64,000 nucleotides of DNA from Solobacterium sp. (GTDB lineage: Bacteria > Bacillota_I > Bacilli_A > Erysipelotrichales > Erysipelotrichaceae), in the NCBI GenBank assembly GCA_017512555.1, contig JAFWFE010000035.1, positions 29,416-93,415 on the forward strand. Reading direction: 5' to 3'. The notes under the pieces were generated by a model that worked only from the letters and a program-made list of their open reading frames with translations, ran no database searches and was not told the origin of the DNA. This document shows, in pieces, positions 37,858 through 45,798 of the stretch (the stretch's first letter is position 1; every line of letters starts with the position of its first letter). Both the position numbers and the translations under genes were made by a program.

Positions 37858-38613
37858 TTATCGCAGAAGCTGATTCAGCAGGGAGAACAGTACGGAAGAA
37901 TTGATCGTACCAGAGTTGCTGAAGGCACTGTTGGACGCTGTATTGAACAGGTTGTACAGCTGACTATACTGGGAATTGTTGTTGTAGTTACCGTTAACGA
38001 AGTTCAGCAGGCTGCTCAAAGTATTGCTGTTCTGGGGCTGTGTGCCGAAGAGAATCGTATACGGACTTGTTGTCTGTGTACCGAAGAGACCGGTAGAAGT
38101 ATTGTTCGTACCGAAGAGACTGTTGATGAAGGAAGAAGGCTGCTGCTGGTTTGCTGTCAGTAAACCGTTGTTTGTTGTGGTGTTCATACCAAGCAGGGAA
38201 CCAAGCAGACCAAGACCTGTATTCTGCTGTGTTGCAGTATTCTTTTTCTTGAACAACTTGAGCAGGACGATGATCATCATGATGTCCTTCAGATCCAGTT
38301 TACCGTCAAATAACGCTTTGACTGCCTTGTTGTTGTTACCTTCGGCTTTCTTATTTCCGGTTAAGCCGCCGACAAACTTAAGCAGGTCAACGATATCGAG
38401 AGAACCTGCAGAAGCCAGAAGCAGTTTTACGATTGGACTATCTGTCAGAGATCTGCGGATCTGTGCCATCTGTTCCTGAGGAATGTTCTGGCCGAGAACC
38501 GTAAATGTCTGCGCGCCTCCGGCACGTGTCACCGGCTCTGCAGCCAGTAATTCAAGCAGTAAGTCCGGCTGTTCGTCAACAGCCTCGTATAACTTCTTAG
38601 TAAAATTATCCAT
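37858..38613 (-). CDS. Hypothetical Asn/Gln-rich protein
   Basis: I do not recognise this 251-residue protein. The N-terminal half (about 1-125) is helical, with QNIPQEQMAQIRRSL, a hydrophobic stretch SPIVKLLLASAGSLDIVDLL and DLKDIMMIIVLLKLFKKK. The C-terminal half is low complexity, rich in Asn, Gln, Ser, Thr and Gly, with three LFGT repeats (about 165-200). That composition is prion-like or spore/surface-assembly-like. No signal peptide. GTG 38625 is in frame but forms part of the ribosome site AAAGGAGTG, so ATG 38613 is used. The extended -10 TG-T-TATAAT lies at 38651-38643. Confidence 0.7.
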   Translation of the reverse strand: MDNFTKKLYEAVDEQPDLLLELLAAEPVTRAGGAQTFTVLGQNIPQEQMAQIRRSLTDSPIVKLLLASAGSLDIVDLLKFVGGLTGNKKAEGNNNKAVKALFDGKLDLKDIMMIIVLLKLFKKKNTATQQNTGLGLLGSLLGMNTTTNNGLLTANQQQPSSFINSLFGTNNTSTGLFGTQTTSPYTILFGTQPQNSNTLSSLLNFVNGNYNNNSQYSQLYNLFNTASNSAFSNSGTINSSVLFSLLNQLLR

Positions 38614-38700
38614 TTCTTTTTTCACTCCTTTTTGTTAATTCTATTATAACAGGTTCATGGAAATTTTGTGTTACAGACATACATGGAGTAAGATTGTAAT

Positions 38701-39162
38701 ATGAGAAACCGAATGATTGATTATGTGATTAACGGATTCTGTATTCTGGCCATTATCGCTACCTGGGCATATGTCGGATATGCCTGGATGAAACTGCCGG
38801 AACAGATTCCCACACACTTTGACGCTTCCGGGAATATAGACGGTTACGGCGGAAAAGGAGTGATCTTTCTTCTGCCGGTCATGATGATCGTGATGATGGT
38901 GATTCTGACAGTGACAGAACATGTGCCGCAAAGCTGGAACTTCGGCAATATCCGCATTACTCCGCAGAACCAGAATCAGATTTATTCTGAAGGCAGAAAC
39001 ATGCTTCTGACGATGAAGCTGATCATTATCCTGTTATTCAGTTTCATGACGGTTATGCAGGTGCGGGGAACTTCGATGCCGGTCTATACCTTGCCGGTGG
39101 TTCTGGCCTTGGTGTTCGGAGATTTCCTGTTCTGGATGATCCGGATCTATCGCTATAAGTAG
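38701..39162 (+). CDS. DUF1648 domain membrane protein
   Basis: This 153-residue protein has about four membrane helices and the DUF1648 signature LPEQIPTHFDASGNIDGYGGKG (split here: residues about 32-53). DUF1648 occurs in SdpI-like immunity proteins and other small membrane proteins. The gene runs into the macro domain gene 7 bp downstream, suggesting one transcript. Function unknown. Confidence 0.82.
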   Translation: MRNRMIDYVINGFCILAIIATWAYVGYAWMKLPEQIPTHFDASGNIDGYGGKGVIFLLPVMMIVMMVILTVTEHVPQSWNFGNIRITPQNQNQIYSEGRNMLLTMKLIIILLFSFMTVMQVRGTSMPVYTLPVVLALVFGDFLFWMIRIYRYK

Positions 39163-39169
39163 GAGTACT

Positions 39170-40207
39170 ATGCCTTTTAAGATCATACGAGATGATATTA
39201 CCAGAGTAAAAGCAGATGTGATCGTAAACACAGCGAATCCGATGCCGGTATACGGCAGGGGAACTGACGAGGCAATCTATAACGCAGCCGGCAGGGAAGA
39301 ACTGCTGGAAGTACGCAGGAAGATCGGTGAAATGTCCCCGGGAGAAGTCGCTGTCAGCGAGGCTTTTGCGCTGCCCGCCAGATATATCATCCATACCTGC
39401 GGACCACAGTGGATCGACGGAGAACACCAGGAAAGCGATATTCTGCGTTCCTGTTACCGGAAATCCCTGTATCTCGCTGAACAACTCCGGTGTGAGAGTA
39501 TCGCCTTTCCGCTGATCTCTACCGGGTCGTATGGTTTCCCCAGATCTCTTGGCTTGGAGATCGCCCTGGATGAGATCCGTAAATTCCTGGATAAAAAAGA
39601 AATGGACGTGATCCTGGTTGTCTATGACAAGCAGTCCTTTGCGCTGTCCAAGGCTATTACAGACCGTGTGGAAAGCTATATCGATGACCTCTACGTTCAG
39701 GAACACAGACCTGTATATGCGGCAGGAGGATACTCTCCAAGAGAAAAAAAGAATACCCCGTATCTGGGCAATCTCTATCACCCTGTGGATGAACCGGCAG
39801 ATTTCTCTGCCGCTATGCCAGCGGAAGAATCCCTGCACAGACGCCTGAAGGATGTTGTTGAACAGACACAGGAGACGTTCCAGGAGAAACTTCTGCGGAT
39901 GATCGATGAACGCGGATTGACCGATGTGGAAGTATACAAGCGTGCCAATATCGACCGGAAACTCTTCTCCAAGATCCGTTGTAATCCGGAGTATCATCCG
40001 CGCAAGGAAACGGTGCTTGCGCTTGCGGCTGCGCTTCACCTGAATCTGGATGAAACCAGAGATCTCCTGCAGAGGGCGGGAAAAGCACTGTCTCCCGCAG
40101 ACAAGGCAGATGTCATCGTACAGTTCTGTATTGAAAACGAAGTCTATGATATCTATGAGATTAATGCGCTGTTGTTTATGTATGACCAGCCGCTGTTATG
40201 TGAATAA
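39170..40207 (+). CDS. Macro domain protein with C-terminal helical (HTH-like) domain
   Basis: This 345-residue protein has an N-terminal macro domain (1-165): VNTANPMPVYGRGTDEAIYNAAG (about 19-41) is the ADP-ribose loop, with IIHTCGPQW and STGSYGFP. After a linker, residues about 235-345 form a helical domain resembling an XRE-like fold (MIDERGLTDVEVYKRANIDR, then PRKETVLALAAALHLNLDET). Macro domains bind or hydrolyse ADP-ribose and O-acetyl-ADP-ribose. The fused helical domain may read DNA or partner proteins. GGAGTACT precedes ATG 39170. It is 10 kb from the other ADP-ribose genes. Confidence 0.88.
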   Translation: MPFKIIRDDITRVKADVIVNTANPMPVYGRGTDEAIYNAAGREELLEVRRKIGEMSPGEVAVSEAFALPARYIIHTCGPQWIDGEHQESDILRSCYRKSLYLAEQLRCESIAFPLISTGSYGFPRSLGLEIALDEIRKFLDKKEMDVILVVYDKQSFALSKAITDRVESYIDDLYVQEHRPVYAAGGYSPREKKNTPYLGNLYHPVDEPADFSAAMPAEESLHRRLKDVVEQTQETFQEKLLRMIDERGLTDVEVYKRANIDRKLFSKIRCNPEYHPRKETVLALAAALHLNLDETRDLLQRAGKALSPADKADVIVQFCIENEVYDIYEINALLFMYDQPLLCE

Positions 40208-40236
40208 TGTCGCCTGCACGGCGACCTTTTCTTTTT
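40206..40236 (+). terminator. Terminator after macro domain gene
   Basis: The stem GTCGCC / GGCGAC (40209-40225) is followed by CTTTTCTTTTT. Confidence 0.65.
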
Positions 40237-40278
40237 CGGAATCCTGTATTCTCTGGTTGTAAGAGAGGAGAACAAGAG

Positions 40279-40926
40279 ATGAAAAAGAACTTAACTGAAC
40301 TGGTAATGATCCTGGACAAGAGCGGATCGATGAGCGGACTGGAGAGTGATACGATTGGTGGTTACCGCTCCATGCTGGAGAAACAAAAGGAAACGGCAGG
40401 AGAAGTCCTGGTATCTACAGTACTATTCAATGAGAGAATTAGTGTTATTCATAATCGTGAATCCCTGGATAAGGTAGAACCCATGACGAAAAGAGAATAC
40501 ATTCCTGGAGGCTGTACGGCACTCCTGGATGCGGTAGGAAGCAGTATTGACCACATTGTGGGAGTTCACCGGCATCTTCCGGACAACCAGCGTCCCGAGA
40601 AAACCATCTTCGTAATCATTACAGACGGTCTTGAAAATGCCAGCCGGGAATATTCCTCCACCAAGGTAAAGAAGATGATCGAAACCGAAACGAAGAAATA
40701 TGGCTGGGAATTCATCTTCCTTGGAGCAAATATCGACGCTGTGGAAACCGCCGGAAGATTCGGAATTGACGCAGACCACTCCGTGAATTACCACAGTGAT
40801 CCGATTGGCACCGCATTGAACTATGAAGTCCTCGGTGATGCTCTTTCCCGCATCAGGACGACAGGAAAACCATTGGCCGGTAACTGGAAAAAGAAAATCG
40901 AAGAAGACTACGAGAACCGTGAATAA
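40279..40926 (+). CDS. VWA domain protein (YegL-like)
   Basis: This 215-residue von Willebrand factor A protein has the MIDAS motif DKSGS at 13-17, plus the downstream Thr (GGCTALLDAVG) and Asp (ITDGLEN) metal residues. There is no signal peptide, so it acts in the cytoplasm, perhaps as a scaffold. AGAGGAG precedes ATG 40279; the open frame extends upstream to 40207 but lacks a ribosome site there. Often such genes sit near kinase or phosphatase stress genes, none of which is here. Confidence 0.88.
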   Translation: MKKNLTELVMILDKSGSMSGLESDTIGGYRSMLEKQKETAGEVLVSTVLFNERISVIHNRESLDKVEPMTKREYIPGGCTALLDAVGSSIDHIVGVHRHLPDNQRPEKTIFVIITDGLENASREYSSTKVKKMIETETKKYGWEFIFLGANIDAVETAGRFGIDADHSVNYHSDPIGTALNYEVLGDALSRIRTTGKPLAGNWKKKIEEDYENRE

Positions 40927-41013
40927 ACAGGGGTGCAGGGAAATCCCTGTTTTTCATGTTTCCGGAGAACTCTGAAAAACTTATCTGTCCCCGTAGAGAA
41001 GTAGAGAAGATTT

Positions 41014-41022
41014 TGGTATAAT
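41014..41022 (+). promoter_or_regulatory. Extended -10 promoter of scpA (near-leaderless)
   Basis: TGGTATAAT is a consensus extended -10 ending 10 bp before ATG 41033. The expected 5' leader is only about 3 bases, and no ribosome site is present. Confidence 0.65.
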
Positions 41023-41032
41023 CCTAAGAGAT

Positions 41033-41773
41033 ATGGAAGAGTTTAAGGTAACGATAGAACAGTTTGACGGACCATTGGATCTGATGTTACATCTGATCAA
41101 GGAAAAAGAACTGGACCTCTTTGATCTGGATGTCAGTATCCTGACGGATCAATATATAGCATATCTCAATGCTATGCAGGATCTGCACCTGGAAGTAGCC
41201 AGTGAATATCTTGTGGAACTGGCAGAACTGATCGAATACAAGTCCAAGAAGCTTCTCCCCAGAGATCCCGGAGAGATTGATGATAACTATGAAGAAGATC
41301 CGAAAGACCGTCTGGTACGCAGACTCCTGGAATATCAGCAATTCAAGGAAGTATCCTCACAGCTGAACCAGTTGTTTGAAGAACGGCAGTTGCTGATGAC
41401 CAAGCCGCAGTCGGAAGAAGCGGAACAGTGGATCCGCAGTACGGATGATATGCACTATGACGGCAATCCGTATGAACTGATGCGGGCAATGCGCAAGGTA
41501 TTGCTGAGAATGCAGCTTGCAAGACCGATTGAAACGAAATATACTTCCCGTGAGATCTCCATGGAAGACAGACAACTGCAGATCCGGGCGAAACTGGATC
41601 GTCTTCCCAAGACTTTCCGCTTTGAATCATTGCTGGATGATTGTCATGATGTACCGATGTTTGTGGCAACATTCCTGGCTGTTCTGGATATGGCAAGACA
41701 ACATATCCTCGCATTTACCGTAGATGAAAATGATGTCATCTGGTTTTCCAAAGGAACGATAAGACATGACTGA
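41033..41773 (+). CDS. scpA: Segregation and condensation protein A
   Basis: This 246-residue kleisin subunit of the SMC complex begins with the family pattern FKVTIEQFDGPLDLMLHLIKEKELDLFDLDVS, and its winged C-terminus ends near VWFSKGTIRHD-like residues. It bridges Smc heads with ScpB to organise chromosomes. It overlaps scpB by 8 bp. The start has no ribosome site and a -10 10 bp upstream. Confidence 0.96.
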   Translation: MEEFKVTIEQFDGPLDLMLHLIKEKELDLFDLDVSILTDQYIAYLNAMQDLHLEVASEYLVELAELIEYKSKKLLPRDPGEIDDNYEEDPKDRLVRRLLEYQQFKEVSSQLNQLFEERQLLMTKPQSEEAEQWIRSTDDMHYDGNPYELMRAMRKVLLRMQLARPIETKYTSREISMEDRQLQIRAKLDRLPKTFRFESLLDDCHDVPMFVATFLAVLDMARQHILAFTVDENDVIWFSKGTIRHD

Positions 41774-42425
41774 GAAAAAAGACGAACTGGAAATCAAAGA
41801 AGAACCGGAAATCTATCCTCTGTCCTCAGATACACAGGTATATGCGGAACAGATGGAGATGCCGCTGGAGACCGGACATGCCAAGGCTATCCTGGAAGGT
41901 CTGCTTTTCATCGTCGGTGATGAAGGATTGACTGTGGAACAGGCAATGAGTGTACTGGAGATATCCAGACAGAGAGTAGAGATCCTCTTTGATGATCTGA
42001 TGAAAGAATATGCCGGGGATGACAACCGCGGTATTGAAATCGCCAACTATGGGGGAACGTACCGCTTTCTGAGCAAAGCGCTTGTCCATGAATACGCGAA
42101 GAAACTGTTCCAGATGAACAACAAACATGCCACCCTGTCCCAGGCAGCTCTGGAGACTTTGGCAATCATCGCCTACAAGCAGCCGATTACCCGTGTGGAG
42201 ATCGAAGAGATCCGCGGGGTGGGTGCGGATATGATGTTGAGAAAGCTGCTTGCCCGTGATCTGATCAAAGAATCAGGCAGAAGTGATGCTCCGGGAAGAC
42301 CGATCATCTATGAGGTTACCGAGGAGTTTATGAATACATTTAAGTTGTTGAGCCTGGATGAATTGCCGGAACTGCCGCAGTTCGGGGATATGGAGGAGTC
42401 GGATGAATTATTCGGTCGTGAGTAA
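41766..42425 (+). CDS. scpB: Segregation and condensation protein B
   Basis: This 219-residue protein with two winged-helix domains has the conserved segments LEGLLFIVGDEGL, SQAALETLAIIAYKQPITRVEIEEIRGV and LIKESGRSDAPGRPIIYEVTEEF. It partners ScpA and Smc. It overlaps scpA upstream (8 bp) and the SGNH hydrolase start downstream (23 bp). Confidence 0.96.
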   Translation: MTEKKDELEIKEEPEIYPLSSDTQVYAEQMEMPLETGHAKAILEGLLFIVGDEGLTVEQAMSVLEISRQRVEILFDDLMKEYAGDDNRGIEIANYGGTYRFLSKALVHEYAKKLFQMNNKHATLSQAALETLAIIAYKQPITRVEIEEIRGVGADMMLRKLLARDLIKESGRSDAPGRPIIYEVTEEFMNTFKLLSLDELPELPQFGDMEESDELFGRE

Positions 42426-43173
42426 ATATCTTCGCTGTGTGATGGCAGGATTCCTGGCAATCATGGTCTGTTTTGTGCCTGTACACGGTGATGAAAAAGA
42501 AGAGGAATACACATACAGCTGCCGTACGATCGATACGTATGACTACCGTTTTCCGGTGCCTTACAGCGAATATATTGAAGAGAGTTACTACGATGATGCA
42601 TTCTTTGCGGGTGACTCCAGAATGGGCGCGTTCCTGCTTTACGGCACGCATGAGAACCGGAATGTGGCGTATGCGACTTCGGTGAGTATGATGACTCTGG
42701 ATATCACCAAGGTGGATATGGTGGAAGAGGATGTCACCCTGTATCAGTTACTGACAGAATGTGATAAGAATAATATTTATATTCTGATCGGTATCAATGA
42801 GATCCGTAATCCGAACTTCATCGTCTTCGGCGAAATGCTTCAGGAACTGATCACCAAGATCAAGAATAAGAATCCCTGGGTCAATCTGTACCTGATCCTG
42901 GCTTATCATCCGGATTATATCTCTAATTTACCGGAACCGAAATTATCAGAACATTTACAGGATCTGAATACAACATTGATCAATCTGGCAATCATCAATC
43001 ATACGTATTATCTGGATCCGGATAACGGACTGGATGATGAATATGGTACGATTATTGATGCGTATGTATGGGACGGACTTCATCTGAATGTGGATGGGGC
43101 CAGAGCCTTTGAAGAATATATAGACACACATGTGGTAAGGAGCGAAAGATATGTTAAAGAAGTTTGTGAGTAG
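42403..43173 (+). CDS. Secreted SGNH/GDSL-type hydrolase
   Basis: This 256-residue protein has an N-terminal hydrophobic signal (about 8-28, VPVHG end). The SGNH blocks are visible: GDSR with Ser72, a Gly/Asn block in IGINEIRN, and DGLH with Asp224 and His227. Such enzymes are esterases or acyl/acetyl hydrolases, often acting on the cell surface. GGAGGAG precedes ATG 42403, inside scpB. The lipoprotein gene overlaps its end. Confidence 0.85.
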   Translation: MNYSVVSKYLRCVMAGFLAIMVCFVPVHGDEKEEEYTYSCRTIDTYDYRFPVPYSEYIEESYYDDAFFAGDSRMGAFLLYGTHENRNVAYATSVSMMTLDITKVDMVEEDVTLYQLLTECDKNNIYILIGINEIRNPNFIVFGEMLQELITKIKNKNPWVNLYLILAYHPDYISNLPEPKLSEHLQDLNTTLINLAIINHTYYLDPDNGLDDEYGTIIDAYVWDGLHLNVDGARAFEEYIDTHVVRSERYVKEVCE

Positions 43174-43606
43174 TTTACTGGTTATTCTGGTACTGGCCGG
43201 TTGTTCCTCCGGAGGTGGTTCTTCCTCCTCATCCAAGGCAAATGCCGCAGATCTTGCGGCCTCTCTGGTAAAAGATCTGAAACTGGATGACAAGGTTGTC
43301 AGTACCGAAGACCGTATTATTCAGGGTCTGATGTTCTTCCCGGAAGATGCTGTAGAAGAGAGTGCTCTGTACTTATCCAATGATAAAAAGGCAGACACAG
43401 TCGGTGTTTTCAAGGCGAAAGACGCGGAAGCGTGCAAGGAATGCATTGAAACCTATCGTGAAACGTTGAAATCCCAGATGCAGAGCTACGCACCCGGAGA
43501 AACATTTAAGGTAGACAGCGCTATTATAGAAGAGAAGAACGGGTATGTGATCTTTGTGATCTGTGATAATCTTGAAGATGCCCGGAAGATCGTGGAAAAA
43601 CTCTAG
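43151..43606 (+). CDS. DUF4358 lipoprotein
   Basis: This 151-residue lipoprotein has lipobox LAGC, a Ser/Gly linker and one DUF4358 domain (IQGLMFFPEDAVEESALYLS; EACKECIETYRETLKSQM). It overlaps the SGNH gene by 23 bp (start AAGGAGCG), so the two secreted proteins are made together, downstream of scpAB. Function unknown. Confidence 0.85.
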   Translation: MLKKFVSSLLVILVLAGCSSGGGSSSSSKANAADLAASLVKDLKLDDKVVSTEDRIIQGLMFFPEDAVEESALYLSNDKKADTVGVFKAKDAEACKECIETYRETLKSQMQSYAPGETFKVDSAIIEEKNGYVIFVICDNLEDARKIVEKL

Positions 43607-43615
43607 AGGAGAACG

Positions 43616-43646
43616 AAAGCGCTGATGGGAAGATCAGTGCTTTTTT
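43616..43646 (+). terminator. Terminator after DUF4358 lipoprotein
   Basis: The stem AAAGCGCTGAT (43616-43626) / ATCAGTGCTTT (43633-43643) with one G-T pair runs into TTT. Confidence 0.8.
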
Positions 43647-43722
43647 CTGTTTCCGGAATATATGCTCATGACAACAGGAATAAACATGGCAGATTCTTTA
43701 CAGAAAGTATACAATGGTTAAT

Positions 43723-44214
43723 ATGATGAAACTGACGATAAGAAAAGCGGAAGAAAGAGATATACCGGAGCTTAAGCGTTTACTGATGCAGGTGCTGAAC
43801 ATCCACGCGGAAGGAAGACCGGATCTGTTTATTCCGAATACAACAAAGTATACCGATGAAGAACTCCGGGAACTGATTCATGATCCGGATATCTGTATTT
43901 TTACTGCGGATACCGGTGACCAGCTTGCCGGGTATATATTCTGTATGCTGAAACAACGACTTCACAACAACAATATGCATGATATTACAACACTGTTTAT
44001 TGATGATCTCTGTGTGGATGAAAGTATGCGGCGCAGTCATGTCGGTGCGCAGCTGCTGGAATATGCTGAGGAATATGCGAGATCACTTGGATGTTATAAT
44101 ATCACACTGAATGTATGGGCGTTCAATGAACATGCATATCGTTTTTACGAGAAAATGGGAATGAGACCGCAGGAGACGGTCATGGAGAAAATCCTGGGAG
44201 GAGAGAAAAAATGA
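43723..44214 (+). CDS. GNAT family N-acetyltransferase
   Basis: This 163-residue acetyltransferase has the acetyl-CoA region LCVDESMRRSHVGAQLLEYAEEYA and the end motif AYRFYEKMGMRPQ. Possible starts are 43714, 43723 and 43726; TACAAT at 43710-43715 suggests transcription begins about 43722, making 43723 a leaderless start. Its last 4 bases overlap the Mrp gene (ATGA). Confidence 0.87.
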   Translation: MMKLTIRKAEERDIPELKRLLMQVLNIHAEGRPDLFIPNTTKYTDEELRELIHDPDICIFTADTGDQLAGYIFCMLKQRLHNNNMHDITTLFIDDLCVDESMRRSHVGAQLLEYAEEYARSLGCYNITLNVWAFNEHAYRFYEKMGMRPQETVMEKILGGEKK

Positions 44215-45056
44215 GTACAAATCAGAATCCGGAGAACTGCAATCACAATTGTGACAACTGTGCAGCGAACTGCGGGGAAAGAGAGAGCGGACCGCAGAGC
44301 TTCCGTGTAGAAGCCAATCCACGCTCCAGTATTAAAAAAATGATTGGAATCGTATCCGGTAAGGGCGGTGTAGGCAAGTCCTTTGTGACTTCGATCCTGG
44401 CTACACATATGACGAAGAAAGGATATCACTGCGCGATCCTGGACGGAGATATCACCGGACCAAGTATCGGAAAAGCTTTTGGTATTCACGAAAAAGCCAA
44501 TGGTGACGGCGAACTGATCTTCCCGGCACAGACAAAGACAGGAATCCAGGTAATCAGCGCGAATATGCTGCTGGAAGATGAAACCCAGCCGATCATCTGG
44601 AGAGGACCGTTAGTTGCGGGTATTCTAAAGCAGTTCTATCAGGAAGTATTATGGAAAGATGTAGATTACATGTTTGTGGATATGCCTCCGGGAACCGGTG
44701 ATGTACCGCTGACAGCTTTCCAGTCTCTGCCTTTGGACGGTATCGTTATTGTCACAACACCGCAGGAACTGGTCGGTATGATCGTGGAAAAGGCGATCAA
44801 TATGGCCAAGATGATGAATATCCCGATTCTTGGTGTTGTTGAGAACATGAGTTATGTGGAATGCGGTAAATGCGGTGAGAAGATCTATGTCTTTGGCAAG
44901 TCTCATCTGGATGAAACCGCAGAAAAATACGGACTCCCGATCCTTGGCAGGATCCCCCTGCGCGAAGAGACTGCGCTGGCATCCGATGAAGGAAATATCG
45001 AAGATATTCTGGTGCCGGAGATCTTTGCGGCAGTAGATGTGATCGAAAGCATCTGA
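44211..45056 (+). CDS. Mrp/Nbp35 family iron-sulfur carrier ATPase
   Basis: This 281-residue deviant-Walker P-loop ATPase has GKGGVGKS at 50-57, DMPPGTGD, and the CxxC motif in CGKCG near 218-221. The N-terminus has a ferredoxin-type Cys cluster Cys10, Cys14, Cys17, Cys21, as in Nbp35. It would assemble and deliver 4Fe-4S clusters. Translationally coupled to the GNAT gene. Confidence 0.93.
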   Translation: MSTNQNPENCNHNCDNCAANCGERESGPQSFRVEANPRSSIKKMIGIVSGKGGVGKSFVTSILATHMTKKGYHCAILDGDITGPSIGKAFGIHEKANGDGELIFPAQTKTGIQVISANMLLEDETQPIIWRGPLVAGILKQFYQEVLWKDVDYMFVDMPPGTGDVPLTAFQSLPLDGIVIVTTPQELVGMIVEKAINMAKMMNIPILGVVENMSYVECGKCGEKIYVFGKSHLDETAEKYGLPILGRIPLREETALASDEGNIEDILVPEIFAAVDVIESI

Positions 45057-45067
45057 AAATTCAGATT

Positions 45068-45102
45068 ATCTTCAGGTAATCTTCACATAGCATCAATAGA
45101 AT
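45068..45102 (+). promoter_or_regulatory. Direct repeat and -10 before two-component operon
   Basis: ATCTTCA occurs at 45068-45074 and 45079-45085, an 11-bp period as in OmpR/PhoB-family sites. TAGAAT (-10) lies at 45097-45102, 11 bp further on, with no good -35. The layout fits activation by the response regulator encoded just downstream. Confidence 0.55.
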
Positions 45103-45120
45103 GATTACAGGAGGGCAGTT

Positions 45121-45798
45121 ATGGCAAAGATACTGATTACAGATGATGAACCGAAGATCCGTGAAATGATCCGTAAATACGCGCAGTATGAAGGCTTTGA
45201 TGTGACGGAAGCCGCTGACGGTATGGAAGCCGTGGAACTGTGTACGGAACGGAACTTTGATCTGGTGATTATGGATATCATGATGCCGAACCTGGATGGT
45301 TTTTCTGCGGTCAAGGAGATCCGGAGAATACGTCCGCAGATCGCTGTAATCATGTTGTCCGCGCTGGGAGAGGAATATGACAAGGTCCATGGATTTGATC
45401 TTGGCATAGATGACTATGTTGTCAAACCGTTTTCCGGTAAGGAACTGATGATGCGTATTCATGCGATCCTGAAACGGGTAAATCCGCAGGCATCGGCATC
45501 AGAGGTTTATACCGTCAACGGGATGGTGATCGATTGTTCCGCCAGAACCGTGCATATTGACGGAGTAAGAGTAAATCTTTCACCGAAAGAATATGAGTTA
45601 TTAGTCTATCTCGTGAGAAATACAGGGATTGCTTTGACCAGGGAACAGATCCTGCAGACGGTCTGGGGATATGACTTTTTCGGTGACGACCGTACACTGG
45701 ATACACATATAAAACTGCTGCGGAAGAATCTCGGAGAATACAGCAAATATATCGTTACGTTAAGAGGAGTAGGATATCGTTTTGAAAAAGAAAGTTAG
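45121..45798 (+). CDS. OmpR/PhoB family response regulator
   Basis: This 225-residue regulator has a receiver domain (1-120) with acceptor Asp52 in LVIMDIMMPN, acidic pair DD (8-9) and the VKPF Lys near 102, then a winged-helix DNA-binding domain (about 130-223). AGGAGGGC precedes ATG 45121. It overlaps the kinase gene by 17 bp. The stimulus is unknown. Confidence 0.94.
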   Translation: MAKILITDDEPKIREMIRKYAQYEGFDVTEAADGMEAVELCTERNFDLVIMDIMMPNLDGFSAVKEIRRIRPQIAVIMLSALGEEYDKVHGFDLGIDDYVVKPFSGKELMMRIHAILKRVNPQASASEVYTVNGMVIDCSARTVHIDGVRVNLSPKEYELLVYLVRNTGIALTREQILQTVWGYDFFGDDRTLDTHIKLLRKNLGEYSKYIVTLRGVGYRFEKES

